39,689 bases of DNA from JAHJQT01 sp964494655 (GCA_964494655.1 CAZBRM010000006.1:1-39689), one strand, 5' to 3'. Shown: positions 1 to 7,985, counted from the first letter of the stretch. Made by a program: numbers and translations. Notes: generated from the letters alone by a model not told the origin.

Positions 1-36
1 CCGTTCAAAAAAGGTTCGGATTTCGTCAAACAAACG

Positions 37-80
37 CACAATAAAAAAGACCCGTTTAATCACGGGTCTTTTTTATTGTG
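37..80. terminator. Bidirectional intrinsic terminator
   Basis: A perfect 19-bp inverted repeat (37-55 and 62-80) has a 6-nt loop. Its outer arms are A-rich on the left and T-rich on the right, so it can terminate transcription from either side. It lies immediately 3' of tRNA-Leu(UAA) on the minus strand and shares that tRNA's last two bases (79-80). It closes the infB-rbfA-tRNA-Cys-tRNA-Leu unit. Confidence 0.85.
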
Positions 81-162
81 CTCGAGGTGGGACTCGAACC
101 CACACGAGATTGCTCTCACATGATTTTAAGTCATGCGCGTATACCAGTTCCGCCACTCGAGC
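79..162 (-). tRNA. tRNA-Leu (anticodon UAA)
   Basis: On the minus strand a full class II cloverleaf folds. The 7-bp acceptor is GCTCGAG/CTCGAGC, the anticodon loop is CTTAAAA (anticodon TAA), a long variable arm is present, the T-loop is TTCGAGT, and discriminator A73 is the leucine identity base. CCA is not encoded. It is the last gene of a minus-strand run with tRNA-Cys upstream, and its 3' end merges with the terminator at 37-80. Confidence 0.95.
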
Positions 163-174
163 ATTATCATTATG

Positions 175-245
175 AGGTCATGACCGGATTCGAACCGGTG
201 TAAACGGTTTTGCAGACCGTTGCCTAGCCACTCGGCCACATGACC
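175..245 (-). tRNA. tRNA-Cys (anticodon GCA)
   Basis: The minus-strand cloverleaf has acceptor GGTCATG/CATGACC, anticodon loop CTGCAAA (anticodon GCA) and T-loop TTCGAAT. The discriminator is T73, the known cysteine identity base. CCA is not encoded. It starts 32 nt after the rbfA stop and is followed 12 nt later by tRNA-Leu(UAA), so it is probably co-transcribed with rbfA. Confidence 0.95.
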
Positions 246-277
246 ATTGTCTTATTTTATCATTTTTTAAGCAAAAT

Positions 278-610
278 TCAAGATTTATTTTTAGAAAGTA
301 GTTCTTCAATCCTTTGAGCTTTGATTTCTGCTTGGTCAATTTCAAATTTAATTCTAGGAATAGACTTCATATGTAGTCTCTTGTTAAGTTTTTGCTGAAT
401 TTGAAAAATATTTTTATTAATTACTTCTAGCGCTAACTCTTTTTTTTCTTGAGGCAAAACGCTAATTTTAACTTTTGAATGCTTTAAGTCGGGTAATGTA
501 TCAATATCTGTAATGGTAACTAAAATATTATAAAAATCAATTTCTCTCAAAAGCAGCTGGCTTATTTCATGCTTAAGTAATTTATTAACTCTTTTAACTC
601 GCTGGGACAT
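278..610 (-). CDS. rbfA: Ribosome-binding factor A
   Basis: A 110-residue protein of the RbfA family, a single-domain KH-like factor that binds immature 30S subunits and helps 16S rRNA maturation. The N-terminus with several basic residues (SQRVKRVNKLLKHEIS) and the central LKHSKVKISV strand are typical, and the length is normal for a minimal RbfA. It follows infB by 10 nt in the same direction, the conserved infB-rbfA order. There is no clear Shine-Dalgarno site. A TATAAT hexamer ends 9 nt before the ATG, so a second, nearly leaderless start of transcription is possible but has no good -35. Two tRNA genes follow downstream. Confidence 0.93.
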   Translation of the reverse strand: MSQRVKRVNKLLKHEISQLLLREIDFYNILVTITDIDTLPDLKHSKVKISVLPQEKKELALEVINKNIFQIQQKLNKRLHMKSIPRIKFEIDQAEIKAQRIEELLSKNKS

Positions 611-620
611 TTTATTAATA

Positions 621-2132
621 TTATATTTCTCTCTTTTCCCTTTCTTCTTCGTAAAATTCTAAAATATCTTTTTCTTCAATAACAGTTGTTCCCTGAAATA
701 AGACGCCACATTCTTGATCTTTTGATACCTCTTCTATTTCTTTTTTATCTCTCTGAAGTTGGATTATTTTTCCTTGTCCTACTTTTTTTTCATTGCGAAT
801 AACGTCAATTAAAACGTTTTTTTTGATTTGTCCGTTAATGACTTTTCCTCCGATAACTTGTCTGTCTTTTTGTTTTTTAAATAAAGCGAGAACTTTTAAT
901 TTTCCTAAAGGATGCTTAATTATTTCTGGTTCTAATAATCTGGAAAGCATTTCTCTAACCGCTTGAATAAGTTCGTAAATTATTTCAAAAATAGCAATTT
1001 TTATTTTCCTTTGTTGCGCTATTTGTTGAATAGACGAGCTAGCTTTAACTCTGAAACCGATTATTCTAGCTTTGGCTGATTCAGCCAATTTAATATCAGA
1101 TTCAATAATATCTCCTGCTTCGGCTTTTAAAATTCTTAAAGAAATTTCATCATCAGGAATATTTTTAAGGGATTTTTTTATTGCTTCTATTGAGCCTTGA
1201 ACATCGGCCTTTATAATAATATTAAGAATTTTTTTATCAGGCTCAAATAAAAAAACTTCTTTTTCAGACGAAGAGTCCATCTTTGGCTTGTGTTTCTCAA
1301 TTCTTGCCTGAGCTTGTTCTAAATTATCAAGAACAGAAAACTTTTCTCCTGTTTGCGGGACTTTATTAAAACCAGTGACAATAATAGGCATTGATACGGT
1401 CGCTTTTTCAATAGAGTTAGATTGGAAATCTTCCATTGTCTTTATTTTTCCGTAAGCTGAGTCAGTTCCGACAATATCTTTATTACTCAATGTTCCTTCT
1501 TTGATTAATAAAGTTGCTGTGGCGCCTCTTTGTTTATTATGACTTGATTCAATTACAACTCCTGAAACAGGCGCATCTGCTAAAGTTTTTAATTCTTCCA
1601 TTTCAGCTATTAATAGTATTATTTCTAAAAGTTCGTCAACGCCTTGTCCTGTTTTAGCTGAAAGATTAATAGAAGGGACTTGTCCTCCTAAAGATTCTAC
1701 AATAATTTCTTTTTTTACTAATTCTCCTTTAACTTTTTCAGGTTGAGCCTCTTTTTTATCAATTTTATTCAAAGCTACAATTACAGGAATTCTTGTTTTT
1801 TTAATATGGTCAATAGCTTCTTTTGTTTGGGGTTTTATTCCTTCTTCAGCGGCAATAACTAAAATAGCGATATCAGCAACTTTAGCTCCTCTTGAGCGCA
1901 TGGCCGAAAAAGCTTCATGCCCTGGTGTGTCAATAAAAGTAATTTTTTTATTATTATGCTCTATTTGATAAGCTCCGATATGTTGAGTAATTCCGCCAGA
2001 TTCTTTTTCGGTTATTTTACTTTTTCTAATATAATCAAGAATAGATGTTTTTCCATGGTCAACATGGCCTAAAATAACCACGACGGGCGACTTTGGCTGA
2101 AAATTATTTTGTTGTTTTGTTTTCTTTGTCAT
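621..2132 (-). CDS. infB: Translation initiation factor IF-2 (short form)
   Basis: IF-2 is the GTPase that recruits fMet-tRNA to the 30S subunit. This copy has about 503 residues from the chosen start. G-domain motifs are G1 GHVDHGKT (22-29), G3 DTPGH (68-72), G4 NKID (122-125) and G5 SAK (158-160), followed by the beta-barrel, C1 and C2 domains. The G domain begins almost at the N-terminus, so the long N-terminal extension of many bacterial IF-2 proteins is missing; a short IF-2 is common in reduced genomes. An in-frame ATG 57 nt upstream is open, but its peptide is unlike IF-2, so the ATG before TKKTKQQ is preferred. No Shine-Dalgarno site is obvious. The gene sits between DUF4446 and rbfA. 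Confidence 0.95.
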   Translation of the reverse strand: MTKKTKQQNNFQPKSPVVVILGHVDHGKTSILDYIRKSKITEKESGGITQHIGAYQIEHNNKKITFIDTPGHEAFSAMRSRGAKVADIAILVIAAEEGIKPQTKEAIDHIKKTRIPVIVALNKIDKKEAQPEKVKGELVKKEIIVESLGGQVPSINLSAKTGQGVDELLEIILLIAEMEELKTLADAPVSGVVIESSHNKQRGATATLLIKEGTLSNKDIVGTDSAYGKIKTMEDFQSNSIEKATVSMPIIVTGFNKVPQTGEKFSVLDNLEQAQARIEKHKPKMDSSSEKEVFLFEPDKKILNIIIKADVQGSIEAIKKSLKNIPDDEISLRILKAEAGDIIESDIKLAESAKARIIGFRVKASSSIQQIAQQRKIKIAIFEIIYELIQAVREMLSRLLEPEIIKHPLGKLKVLALFKKQKDRQVIGGKVINGQIKKNVLIDVIRNEKKVGQGKIIQLQRDKKEIEEVSKDQECGVLFQGTTVIEEKDILEFYEEEREKREI

Positions 2133-2217
2133 TATATGGCTTAAAATAACATTTTTAATAATTTTGGTCAAATAAAAACAAGCCATCATAGCTCATTTTT
2201 TAGTTTTTGGTCTTAAT

Positions 2218-2706
2218 TTATTTTATTCTCACCCCGGCTTTTTTTAGCGCTTCAATTTCTTCTTTTGAGAGGGGATATTTTGATTGGCCGAATTCAATTG
2301 GCTTGGTATATACTCTTGTACCTTCTCTTGTGAATAAGCTGGAAATTATCAAGCCGTTGTCATTAGAATCAAGCATGGCAATAACAAAACTTTGGTCTCC
2401 ACCAGTTTCTTTAAAGGGATTAAAACGGATAACGCTGACTTTTTGTATAGTTTTTTTAGTTATCTTTTCTAAATTTTTTGATATTTTAGAAAGTTCTAAT
2501 ATATCGCTTTCTGCTTTTTTCAGTCGTTTGATTTCCTCAAAAAGCACACCCTCTAAATCAGTTGCTTTTTTACCGTTGAAAAATGTTTTTAATTTCTTTT
2601 TAATCTGCCAAATTTTCAAATTTAGCAGAATATTCCAAGCGATTAACAAAATTAAAGCAGTTATAAAAAGAAATGTAATTTGATTGTTTATTAAAAAGTT
2701 GGTCAT
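2218..2706 (-). CDS. DUF4446 family membrane-anchored protein
   Basis: A 162-residue protein with one N-terminal transmembrane helix (about 10-28), a coiled-coil-like basic segment (about 30-85), and a conserved C-terminal part with VSVIRFNPFKETGGDQSF, SRE/TREGTRVY-type and YPLSKEE motifs that match the DUF4446 family. Its molecular function is unknown. The ATG lies only 7 nt after the 3' end of tRNA-Ser(CGA), with no Shine-Dalgarno in the gap, so translation may start on a leaderless mRNA freed by tRNA processing. It precedes infB by 85 nt. Confidence 0.85.
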   Translation of the reverse strand: MTNFLINNQITFLFITALILLIAWNILLNLKIWQIKKKLKTFFNGKKATDLEGVLFEEIKRLKKAESDILELSKISKNLEKITKKTIQKVSVIRFNPFKETGGDQSFVIAMLDSNDNGLIISSLFTREGTRVYTKPIEFGQSKYPLSKEEIEALKKAGVRIK

Positions 2707-2713
2707 AAAATTG

Positions 2714-2799
2714 CGGAGAGGGTGGGATTCGAACCCACAAGCCGCAAAGCGACGCCGCTTTTCGAGAGCGGTTCCTTAGCCAATTCGGAGCACCTCTCC
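2714..2799 (-). tRNA. tRNA-Ser (anticodon CGA)
   Basis: A class II cloverleaf on the minus strand has acceptor GGAGAGG/CCTCTCC, anticodon loop CTCGAAA (anticodon CGA, reading UCG), a long variable arm, T-loop TTCGAAT and discriminator G73 as expected for serine. CCA is not encoded. The 3' end is 7 nt from the DUF4446 start codon, and tRNA-Val lies 18 nt upstream. Confidence 0.95.
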
Positions 2800-2817
2800 A
2801 TTAACAGAGTCGAAGGG

Positions 2818-2890
2818 TGGGCGGTAGAGGATTCGAACCTCTGACTTTCTGGGTGTAGACCAGACACTCTAGCCGCTGAGTTAACCGCCC
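2818..2890 (-). tRNA. tRNA-Val (anticodon UAC), with unusual C33
   Basis: The minus-strand cloverleaf has acceptor GGGCGGT/ACCGCCC, D-arm ACTC/GAGT, anticodon stem TCTGG/CCAGA, T-loop TTCGAAT and A73. The seven-base anticodon loop reads TCTACAC, giving anticodon TAC but C instead of the nearly universal U at position 33. All other conserved positions are present, so the gene looks intact. It is the first gene of the tRNA-Val, tRNA-Ser, DUF4446, infB, rbfA run. Confidence 0.92.
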
Positions 2891-2912
2891 AATAATAATA
2901 TCTTATCAGAAA

Positions 2913-2942
2913 TTGTTAAAAAACTCCAGTTTTTGTTATAAT
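2913..2942 (+). promoter_or_regulatory. Promoter of the MFS-murD-murC operon (leaderless geometry)
   Basis: TTGTTA (2913-2918) and a perfect TATAAT (2937-2942) are separated by 18 bp. The ATG of the MFS gene begins 7 bp after the -10 hexamer, which is where transcription should start. No Shine-Dalgarno site fits, so a leaderless mRNA is likely. Confidence 0.65.
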
Positions 2943-2948
2943 AAATCT

Positions 2949-4148
2949 ATGTTGGAATCTTTAGAAAAAAAGTATTTTAATAAGTCCCTATCAAAGGGAT
3001 TTGTCCGTTTATATACAGGGAAAACAATAGTCATGATTGCTTCTGCTATGTTGGGCATATTTTTGCCTATTTTTTTATATAATCTTTTCAATAAAAATTT
3101 TCAGGCAGTAATTATTTATTATGGACTTGGATATTTTCTTTACGGAATTACTGTTTCTTTTGGAGTAAAATTTTTAAATAAATTTGGGTTTAGAAATGCT
3201 TTACGTGCAAGTGTTGTTCTAGGAATAATTTTTTATATAATTTTTTATTTTATAGATCAGAATAATTTAAAATACTTAATCCCTTTTTCTATTTTAATTC
3301 TTGTTTTTTATCGTTTGTTTTATTGGTTGCCCTACCATGTTAATTTTGCAAAATTTACTAATAAAAAAACAAGAGGCAGGCAAGTTAGTATTATTGAAGC
3401 AACTCGTTCTATTTTAGGAATATTTATTCCGCTGATAGCCGGGCTTATTGTTAGTTATTTTGATTTTGATGTTCTTTTTGTTATTGCAATTATTCTTTAT
3501 TTTATTTCCGGTATTCCTTATTTAACAATTACAAAAACCAGAGAAAAATTTGTCTGGACAGTTAAAGAAACATGGAGATATTTTTTTTCAAAAAGGAGAA
3601 GAAAAACTGTTTTAGCTTATATGGCCGATGGAGCTGAAAATGTAATTGGAATAGTTGTTTGGCCAATTTTTATTTATCAACTTTTAGACGGCGATTACTT
3701 TAAAGTGGGCGCTATTTTTACTTTAATTATTGCTATTTCTGTTGTGGCGCAACTTTTTTTAGGCAAATACATAGATTTAAAAGTTAAAAAAGAAAAAGTT
3801 TTAAAATGGGGGAGTTTCTTGTATTCTTTTGGATGGTTAATTAAGATTTTTATTTCAACTGCTTTTCAAATTTTTGTTGCTGGCGCCTATCATAGCATTA
3901 GCAGTATTTTTCTAAGAACGCCCTTTGACGCTTTAACTTATGAAATAGCGGCTGATCAAGAGCATTATGTTGATGAATTTACTGTTTTGCATGAAATGGC
4001 TATTCAATTTGGAAAATCCTTAATGGCTATTTTGGTTATTCTTATTTCATTCTTTTTTGCTATTCAATGGGTTTTTATTTTAGCGGCATTAGCCAGTATT
4101 ATTTTAAATCTTTTAGAGAAGAAGAATAGTATAATAAATAAGATTTAG
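2949..4148 (+). CDS. Major facilitator superfamily transporter
   Basis: About 399 residues with roughly 10-12 hydrophobic helices in two halves, separated by a basic cytoplasmic loop (around residue 210, KRRRK). The helix pattern and a loop with GRQVSIIEATRS after helix 4 fit the MFS fold; the substrate cannot be read from the sequence. The ATG at 2949 is chosen over one 36 nt upstream because a promoter with perfect TATAAT ends 6 nt before it. It is followed 1 nt later by murD, so the three genes form an operon. The proximity to mur genes suggests, but does not show, a role in envelope metabolism. Confidence 0.8.
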   Translation: MLESLEKKYFNKSLSKGFVRLYTGKTIVMIASAMLGIFLPIFLYNLFNKNFQAVIIYYGLGYFLYGITVSFGVKFLNKFGFRNALRASVVLGIIFYIIFYFIDQNNLKYLIPFSILILVFYRLFYWLPYHVNFAKFTNKKTRGRQVSIIEATRSILGIFIPLIAGLIVSYFDFDVLFVIAIILYFISGIPYLTITKTREKFVWTVKETWRYFFSKRRRKTVLAYMADGAENVIGIVVWPIFIYQLLDGDYFKVGAIFTLIIAISVVAQLFLGKYIDLKVKKEKVLKWGSFLYSFGWLIKIFISTAFQIFVAGAYHSISSIFLRTPFDALTYEIAADQEHYVDEFTVLHEMAIQFGKSLMAILVILISFFFAIQWVFILAALASIILNLLEKKNSIINKI

Positions 4149-4149
4149 T

Positions 4150-5484
4150 ATGAAAAAAGAAGTAGATTATAAACAGCGTTTTAAGAATAAAAAAATTACA
4201 GTTATGGGGCTTGGGCTTTTAGGTCGCGGGATTGGCGTGGTAAAATTTTTAGCAGAATGCGGAGCTGATTTGTTAGTAACTGATTTAAAGAATAAGAAAG
4301 AGTTAGAATTTTCCTTAAATAAGTTAAAAAAAATTAAAAATATTAAATATGTTTTAGGCAAACATAAACTAGCTGATTTTAAAAAATGTGATATTATTAT
4401 TAAGGCAGCAGGAGTTCCATTTGACTCTCCATACATTAAAGAGGCGCGAAAGAATCATATTCCAATAGAAATGGACGCATCGCTTTTTTCAAAATTATCT
4501 TCAGCAACAATAATTGGAGTTACAGGAACTCGCGGAAAATCAACAGTTACAAATATAATTTATAATTCATTAAAAAAACATTCATTAAAAAACAAGAATG
4601 TTTTTTTAGGTGGGAATATTAGAGGAATCGCTACTTTACCTTTGCTTAAAAAAGCAAAAAAGGGTGATGGTGTTGTTTTAGAGCTTGATTCATGGCAGCT
4701 GCAAGGTTTCGGCGATTCAAAAATAAGTCCTCAGATTGCTGTTTTTACTAATTTTATGTGTGACCATATGAATTATTATAAAGGAGATATGCAGCGTTAT
4801 TTTTATGATAAAGCAAATATTTTTAAATATCAGAATAGAGATGATTATTTAGTTGTCGGCGAACAAGCAGGGCAGGAAATTAAAAAAAGATTTAAAAATA
4901 AAATTAAAAGTAAAATTATTCAAATAAAAAATTATATTCCTAAAAATTGGAAAATCAATTTAATTGGAGAACATAATAAAATAAATATTGCTTTGGCAGT
5001 AGAAGCTCTGAAGATTTTAGGATTAAGTAGTTCTGTAATTAAAAAAGGAGTGGAAGATTATAATGGAGAGCTGGGCCGACTTGAGTTAGTCAGAAAATTT
5101 AAAGGTGTCGCTTATTATAATGATACAAATGCGACAACGCCCGACGCCCTTATGGCTGCGCTAAAAGCTCTGGGTAAGAAAAATATTATTTTAATAGCAG
5201 GCGGGGATGATAAGGATTTGAATTATAAAGAAATAACAGAATTTATTATTAAGACAGTAAAAATATTAATTTTGATTGAAGGGACAGCTACTAATAAAAT
5301 TATTTCATATTTACCAAAGTCGGTAGATGTTGTTAATAGTATGAAAAAGGCATTTAGAAAAGCAAAGAAATTTTCTCAAAAAGGCGATATTATCCTTTTA
5401 TCTCCAGGCGCAGCCAGTTTCGGAGTTTTTAAAAATGAATATGATAGAGGAGAGCAATTTACAAAACTGGTCAGGAGTTTATGA
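4150..5484 (+). CDS. murD: UDP-N-acetylmuramoyl-alanine--D-glutamate ligase
   Basis: A 444-residue cytoplasmic Mur ligase that adds D-glutamate to UDP-MurNAc-L-Ala. The N-terminal Rossmann-like domain begins ITVMGLGLLGRG (about 12-23), the central ATPase has the Mur P-loop GVTGTRGKST (about 122-131), and the C-terminal domain has YYNDTNATTPDA and IAGGDDKDLNY, all typical of MurD. Length is normal. The stop overlaps the murC start (ATGA), indicating translational coupling. The gene starts 1 nt after the MFS stop; a TATAAT within the MFS 3' end (4130-4135) may be incidental. Confidence 0.92.
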   Translation: MKKEVDYKQRFKNKKITVMGLGLLGRGIGVVKFLAECGADLLVTDLKNKKELEFSLNKLKKIKNIKYVLGKHKLADFKKCDIIIKAAGVPFDSPYIKEARKNHIPIEMDASLFSKLSSATIIGVTGTRGKSTVTNIIYNSLKKHSLKNKNVFLGGNIRGIATLPLLKKAKKGDGVVLELDSWQLQGFGDSKISPQIAVFTNFMCDHMNYYKGDMQRYFYDKANIFKYQNRDDYLVVGEQAGQEIKKRFKNKIKSKIIQIKNYIPKNWKINLIGEHNKINIALAVEALKILGLSSSVIKKGVEDYNGELGRLELVRKFKGVAYYNDTNATTPDALMAALKALGKKNIILIAGGDDKDLNYKEITEFIIKTVKILILIEGTATNKIISYLPKSVDVVNSMKKAFRKAKKFSQKGDIILLSPGAASFGVFKNEYDRGEQFTKLVRSL

Positions 5485-6785
5485 ATCAAAATATATTTGA
5501 AGAAATAAAAAAAATTCATTTTATTGGCATTGGCGGTATTGGGGTTTCAGCTTTGGCGCAGATGATGCTTTTAAATAAGAAAAAAGTGATTGGTTCGGAT
5601 ATATTAGTCGGGCCTGCTTTGGAACAAATTAAAAAATCAGGCGCTAAGGTTTTTATTGGCCATAAAAAATCAAATCTTGCTAGAAACACAGATATAATTA
5701 TTTATTCTCCCGCTATTAAGCAGGATAATCCAGAATTAATTCAGGCGAAAAAACTAAATATTCCTGTTTATTCATATCCTGAAGCACTTGGATTAATTTC
5801 AAAAAATAAATACACTATTGCAGTTTCTGGAACTCATGGCAAAACTACAACTACAGCTATGTTGGCTGAAGTAATGATTTCAACTAAAAAAAGTCCAACA
5901 ATTATAATTGGCGGTTTCTTAAAAGAACAAAAAAGAAATTTTATTTCAGGTAAGAGTAAATATTTTATAGTTGAGGCCTGTGAATATAAAAAATCATTTC
6001 TTAATCTTTTTCCAGATATTTTAATTATTACTAATATTGACAATGATCATCTGGATTATTTTAAGAATATTAAGAATATTCAAAATGCTTTTGCTAAATT
6101 AATTAGTAAAGTTCCTCAAAACGGTTTTATTATTTGCAATTTTAAAGAGCAAAATACAAAACAGGCCTTAAAATTGGCTAAAATAAAAGCGAAAGTAATT
6201 GATTATATTAAAGAGAAAAGACTTAAGTTAGAAATTCCAGGTAAACATAATATTGAAAACGCGCAAGCAGTTTTAGCGGTTGCTAAATTAGTTAATGTTA
6301 AAAAAGAACAAGTTGAGAAATATTTAAAAAAATATCTTGGCGTTTGGCGAAGATTTGAATACAAAGGCAGAACAAAAAAAAGGGCTTTAATTTATGATGA
6401 CTACGCTCATCATCCAGCAGAGGTTAAAGCAACACTCAAAGCAATTAAAAATAAGTTTTCTGATAAAAAAATTATTGTTGTTTTTCAACCACACTTGTAT
6501 TCTAGAACAAAGTTTTTATTAAATGATTTTGCCAAAAGTTTTAATTACGCAGATCAAGTAATTATTACAGATATTTACGCAGCAAGAGAGAAAAAGGATA
6601 AAAGCATTCACGCTAAAGATCTGGTTAAGGCAATAAGAACGAAGGCCGTTGACTCTGTTCAATATATATCAGACTTTAAAGAAATTATTAAATATCTTAA
6701 AAAGAACATTAATAAAGATGATGTAATTATGACCATGGGCGCAGGAGATGTTTATAAAATCGGGGAAAAGTTAATTGTTAAGTAG
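5481..6785 (+). CDS. murC: UDP-N-acetylmuramate--L-alanine ligase
   Basis: A 434-residue Mur ligase that adds the first residue, L-alanine, to UDP-MurNAc. The N-terminal nucleotide-binding motif IHFIGIGGIGVSALA (about 12-26), P-loop VSGTHGKTTTT (about 115-125), central NIDNDHLDYF and C-terminal YDDYAHHPAEV plus VFQPHLYSRT are MurC signatures. Its start overlaps the murD stop by 4 nt. It closes the operon and is followed within 45 nt by an intrinsic terminator. MurD and MurC act in sequence in the order C then D; other mur genes are not in the window. Confidence 0.94.
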   Translation: MNQNIFEEIKKIHFIGIGGIGVSALAQMMLLNKKKVIGSDILVGPALEQIKKSGAKVFIGHKKSNLARNTDIIIYSPAIKQDNPELIQAKKLNIPVYSYPEALGLISKNKYTIAVSGTHGKTTTTAMLAEVMISTKKSPTIIIGGFLKEQKRNFISGKSKYFIVEACEYKKSFLNLFPDILIITNIDNDHLDYFKNIKNIQNAFAKLISKVPQNGFIICNFKEQNTKQALKLAKIKAKVIDYIKEKRLKLEIPGKHNIENAQAVLAVAKLVNVKKEQVEKYLKKYLGVWRRFEYKGRTKKRALIYDDYAHHPAEVKATLKAIKNKFSDKKIIVVFQPHLYSRTKFLLNDFAKSFNYADQVIITDIYAAREKKDKSIHAKDLVKAIRTKAVDSVQYISDFKEIIKYLKKNINKDDVIMTMGAGDVYKIGEKLIVK

Positions 6786-6798
6786 TGCAATAATAAAT

Positions 6799-6828
6799 AA
6801 AAAACACTAGACTTCAGTGTTTTTTTTG
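6799..6828 (+). terminator. Intrinsic terminator after murC
   Basis: A 10-bp stem AAAAAACACT/AGTGTTTTTT (6799-6808 and 6816-6825) with a 7-nt loop is followed by more T residues. It lies just downstream of the murC stop and also has an A-rich left arm. Confidence 0.8.
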
Positions 6829-7025
6829 TGCTCTATTCTGAAAATAGTTCGAACACATTTCGCCGCCGCAGGCGGCGACGGCAAGCCCCCCAAAATTTGA
6901 GCGGCTTCGCCGAGAACTTTGACAATTTCAAGTTTTTCTATGAGTTAATCATAACTCATTACAGTAAATTTTTCAAGAAAAATGAGCTTGAAAAATTTAC
7001 TGCTCTGGCGACAAATTCTTTTTAG
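6829..7025. other. Hairpin-rich intergenic stretch (candidate ncRNA or mobile remnant)
   Basis: No convincing gene lies here. Four local hairpins follow one another: CGCCGCC/GGCGGCG (6861-6877, 3-nt loop), CGGC/GCCG (6902-6912), ATGAGTTA/TAACTCAT (6940-6959, 4-nt loop), and a perfect 16-bp stem with 9-nt loop (6962-6977 and 6987-7002). The GC-rich block 6861-6915 contrasts with the AT-rich surroundings. It sits between the murC terminator and the terminator of the convergent gene at 7,079. A 65-codon open frame over it has an arginine run produced by the GC hairpin and is not believed to be a gene. Confidence 0.5.
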
Positions 7026-7030
7026 AAAAT

Positions 7031-7060
7031 AAAAAAGAGAGACCTTAATTGTAAGGTCTC
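7031..7060 (-). terminator. Intrinsic terminator of the 7,079-7,732 gene
   Basis: A 9-bp stem GAGACCTTA/TAAGGTCTC (7039-7047 and 7052-7060) has a 4-nt loop. Read on the minus strand it is followed by a T run (complement of A 7031-7036). It lies 18 nt after the stop of the minus-strand hypothetical gene. Confidence 0.8.
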
Positions 7061-7078
7061 CCCGTAATGTTTTCTTTA

Positions 7079-7732
7079 CTAGTTAATTTTTTTCGGCCGA
7101 CTTGGCCTAAAACCGTTTTTCCAGATATAGATTGCAATAGACGGCCGGAACTTCTGGGGAGGCGAATTATTTAAGCGAAAACGCTCCGGGTCTTCGCCTT
7201 TGAAAAGCTCGGATCCGAAAAGAACAACAAACTCACGATGCTTAAAGTTATTAGGGTTGAATCGGGCGAAAGAATCTCCTTCAATATTATCCCTCATGTA
7301 TCCGGTTAAGCAAGCTACTTCTCGCTCAAACTGTTGTTCAAACTCTTCTTGAATGATTCTCTCCGTTCGTTTTTTCTCTTCCGGCGTCAGAGGATAGAAA
7401 GCGGTATTTGCAATATATCTGTCAACTTCTTCCTGATTGAGACCGGGTACAAAAAATTCGTAAAGTCGCCAACGATGTCTAAGGATAGGTAAGTTCCAGG
7501 TAGCACCGTCGTGGTAAAGAATAGGTATGGTTGTTGTTGACCCTGATAATTTGTTGTCGAAAGTAGTGAGGTCGGGGTAGTGCCCGCGGCCATAGAAGTA
7601 TCGTGTGCAAACCCAACCGTATTCAATAGTATCTCTTGGGTCAAAGCGAAAAGGTTGTTTTACTCGAGACCAGATTTCCTGTGAGATGCTTTGCGGCTCG
7701 CTATGAGATTTTGAGACAATTACTTCGTTCAT
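7079..7732 (-). CDS. Hypothetical protein, isolated and compositionally distinct
   Basis: A 217-residue protein that I do not recognise. It has no signal peptide or transmembrane segment. It is rich in aromatic and charged residues, with a glutamate-rich helix (about 118-140) and a C-terminal half with RFNPNNFKHREFVVLF. Four cysteines or fewer and no metal-binding pattern are visible. It has a very strong ribosome binding site (GGAGGTGA, 8 nt before ATG), unlike the housekeeping genes, and is visibly GC-richer than its neighbours. It has its own terminator and stands alone between murC and a tRNA-Leu. Higher GC and isolation suggest acquisition by transfer, but a lineage-specific gene is equally possible. 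Confidence 0.75.
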   Translation of the reverse strand: MNEVIVSKSHSEPQSISQEIWSRVKQPFRFDPRDTIEYGWVCTRYFYGRGHYPDLTTFDNKLSGSTTTIPILYHDGATWNLPILRHRWRLYEFFVPGLNQEEVDRYIANTAFYPLTPEEKKRTERIIQEEFEQQFEREVACLTGYMRDNIEGDSFARFNPNNFKHREFVVLFGSELFKGEDPERFRLNNSPPQKFRPSIAIYIWKNGFRPSRPKKIN

Positions 7733-7845
7733 TTGATTTCACCTCCTTATTTCTTTTTTTGTGTTAAGGTACAAAAGCTGCATCAATTCAGTCAAAAACT
7801 ACCATTTCCGAAACTTTAAAGTAGTATAGTAAATAACAACACCAA

Positions 7846-7864
7846 CCCCGCACTTGGTGCGGGG
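7846..7864 (-). terminator. GC-rich hairpin downstream of tRNA-Leu(GAG), weak terminator candidate
   Basis: CCCCGCAC/GTGCGGGG (7846-7853 and 7857-7864) forms an 8-bp stem with a 3-nt loop. On the minus strand it lies about 35 nt after tRNA-Leu(GAG) and is followed by a T-rich but interrupted tract. It could terminate the tRNA-Ala to tRNA-Leu unit. Confidence 0.45.
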
Positions 7865-7898
7865 GAGGCGAACCAACGAAATTTGACTTTTCCTTACT

Positions 7899-7985
7899 TG
7901 GTGCCCAGGGCGGGATTTGAACCCGCACAGCCTTACGACCACAAGCCCCTCAAGCTTGCGCGTCTACCAATTCCGCCACCTGGGC
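7899..7985 (-). tRNA. tRNA-Leu (anticodon GAG), CCA encoded
   Basis: A class II cloverleaf on the minus strand has acceptor GCCCAGG/CCTGGGC, anticodon loop TTGAGGG (anticodon GAG), a long variable arm, T-loop TTCAAAT and A73. The 3' CCA is encoded (7899-7901). It starts 14 nt after the rplS stop and is probably co-transcribed with it. Confidence 0.95.

Noticed and set aside
2207..2683. 158-codon frame opposite the DUF4446 gene
   Set aside because: It is an antisense shadow; the minus-strand product matches a known family.
4130..4135. TATAAT upstream of murD as a separate promoter
   Set aside because: It lies in the MFS coding end without a -35, and the 1-nt gap between genes suggests co-transcription.
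6828..7025. 65-codon open frame with an arginine run
   Set aside because: It is produced by GC-rich hairpin sequence, has no ribosome binding site, starts in the terminator T-run and matches nothing.
7387..7644. 85-codon frame on the minus strand inside the orphan gene
   Set aside because: It overlaps the longer gene with the strong ribosome binding site in another frame and has no start signal.
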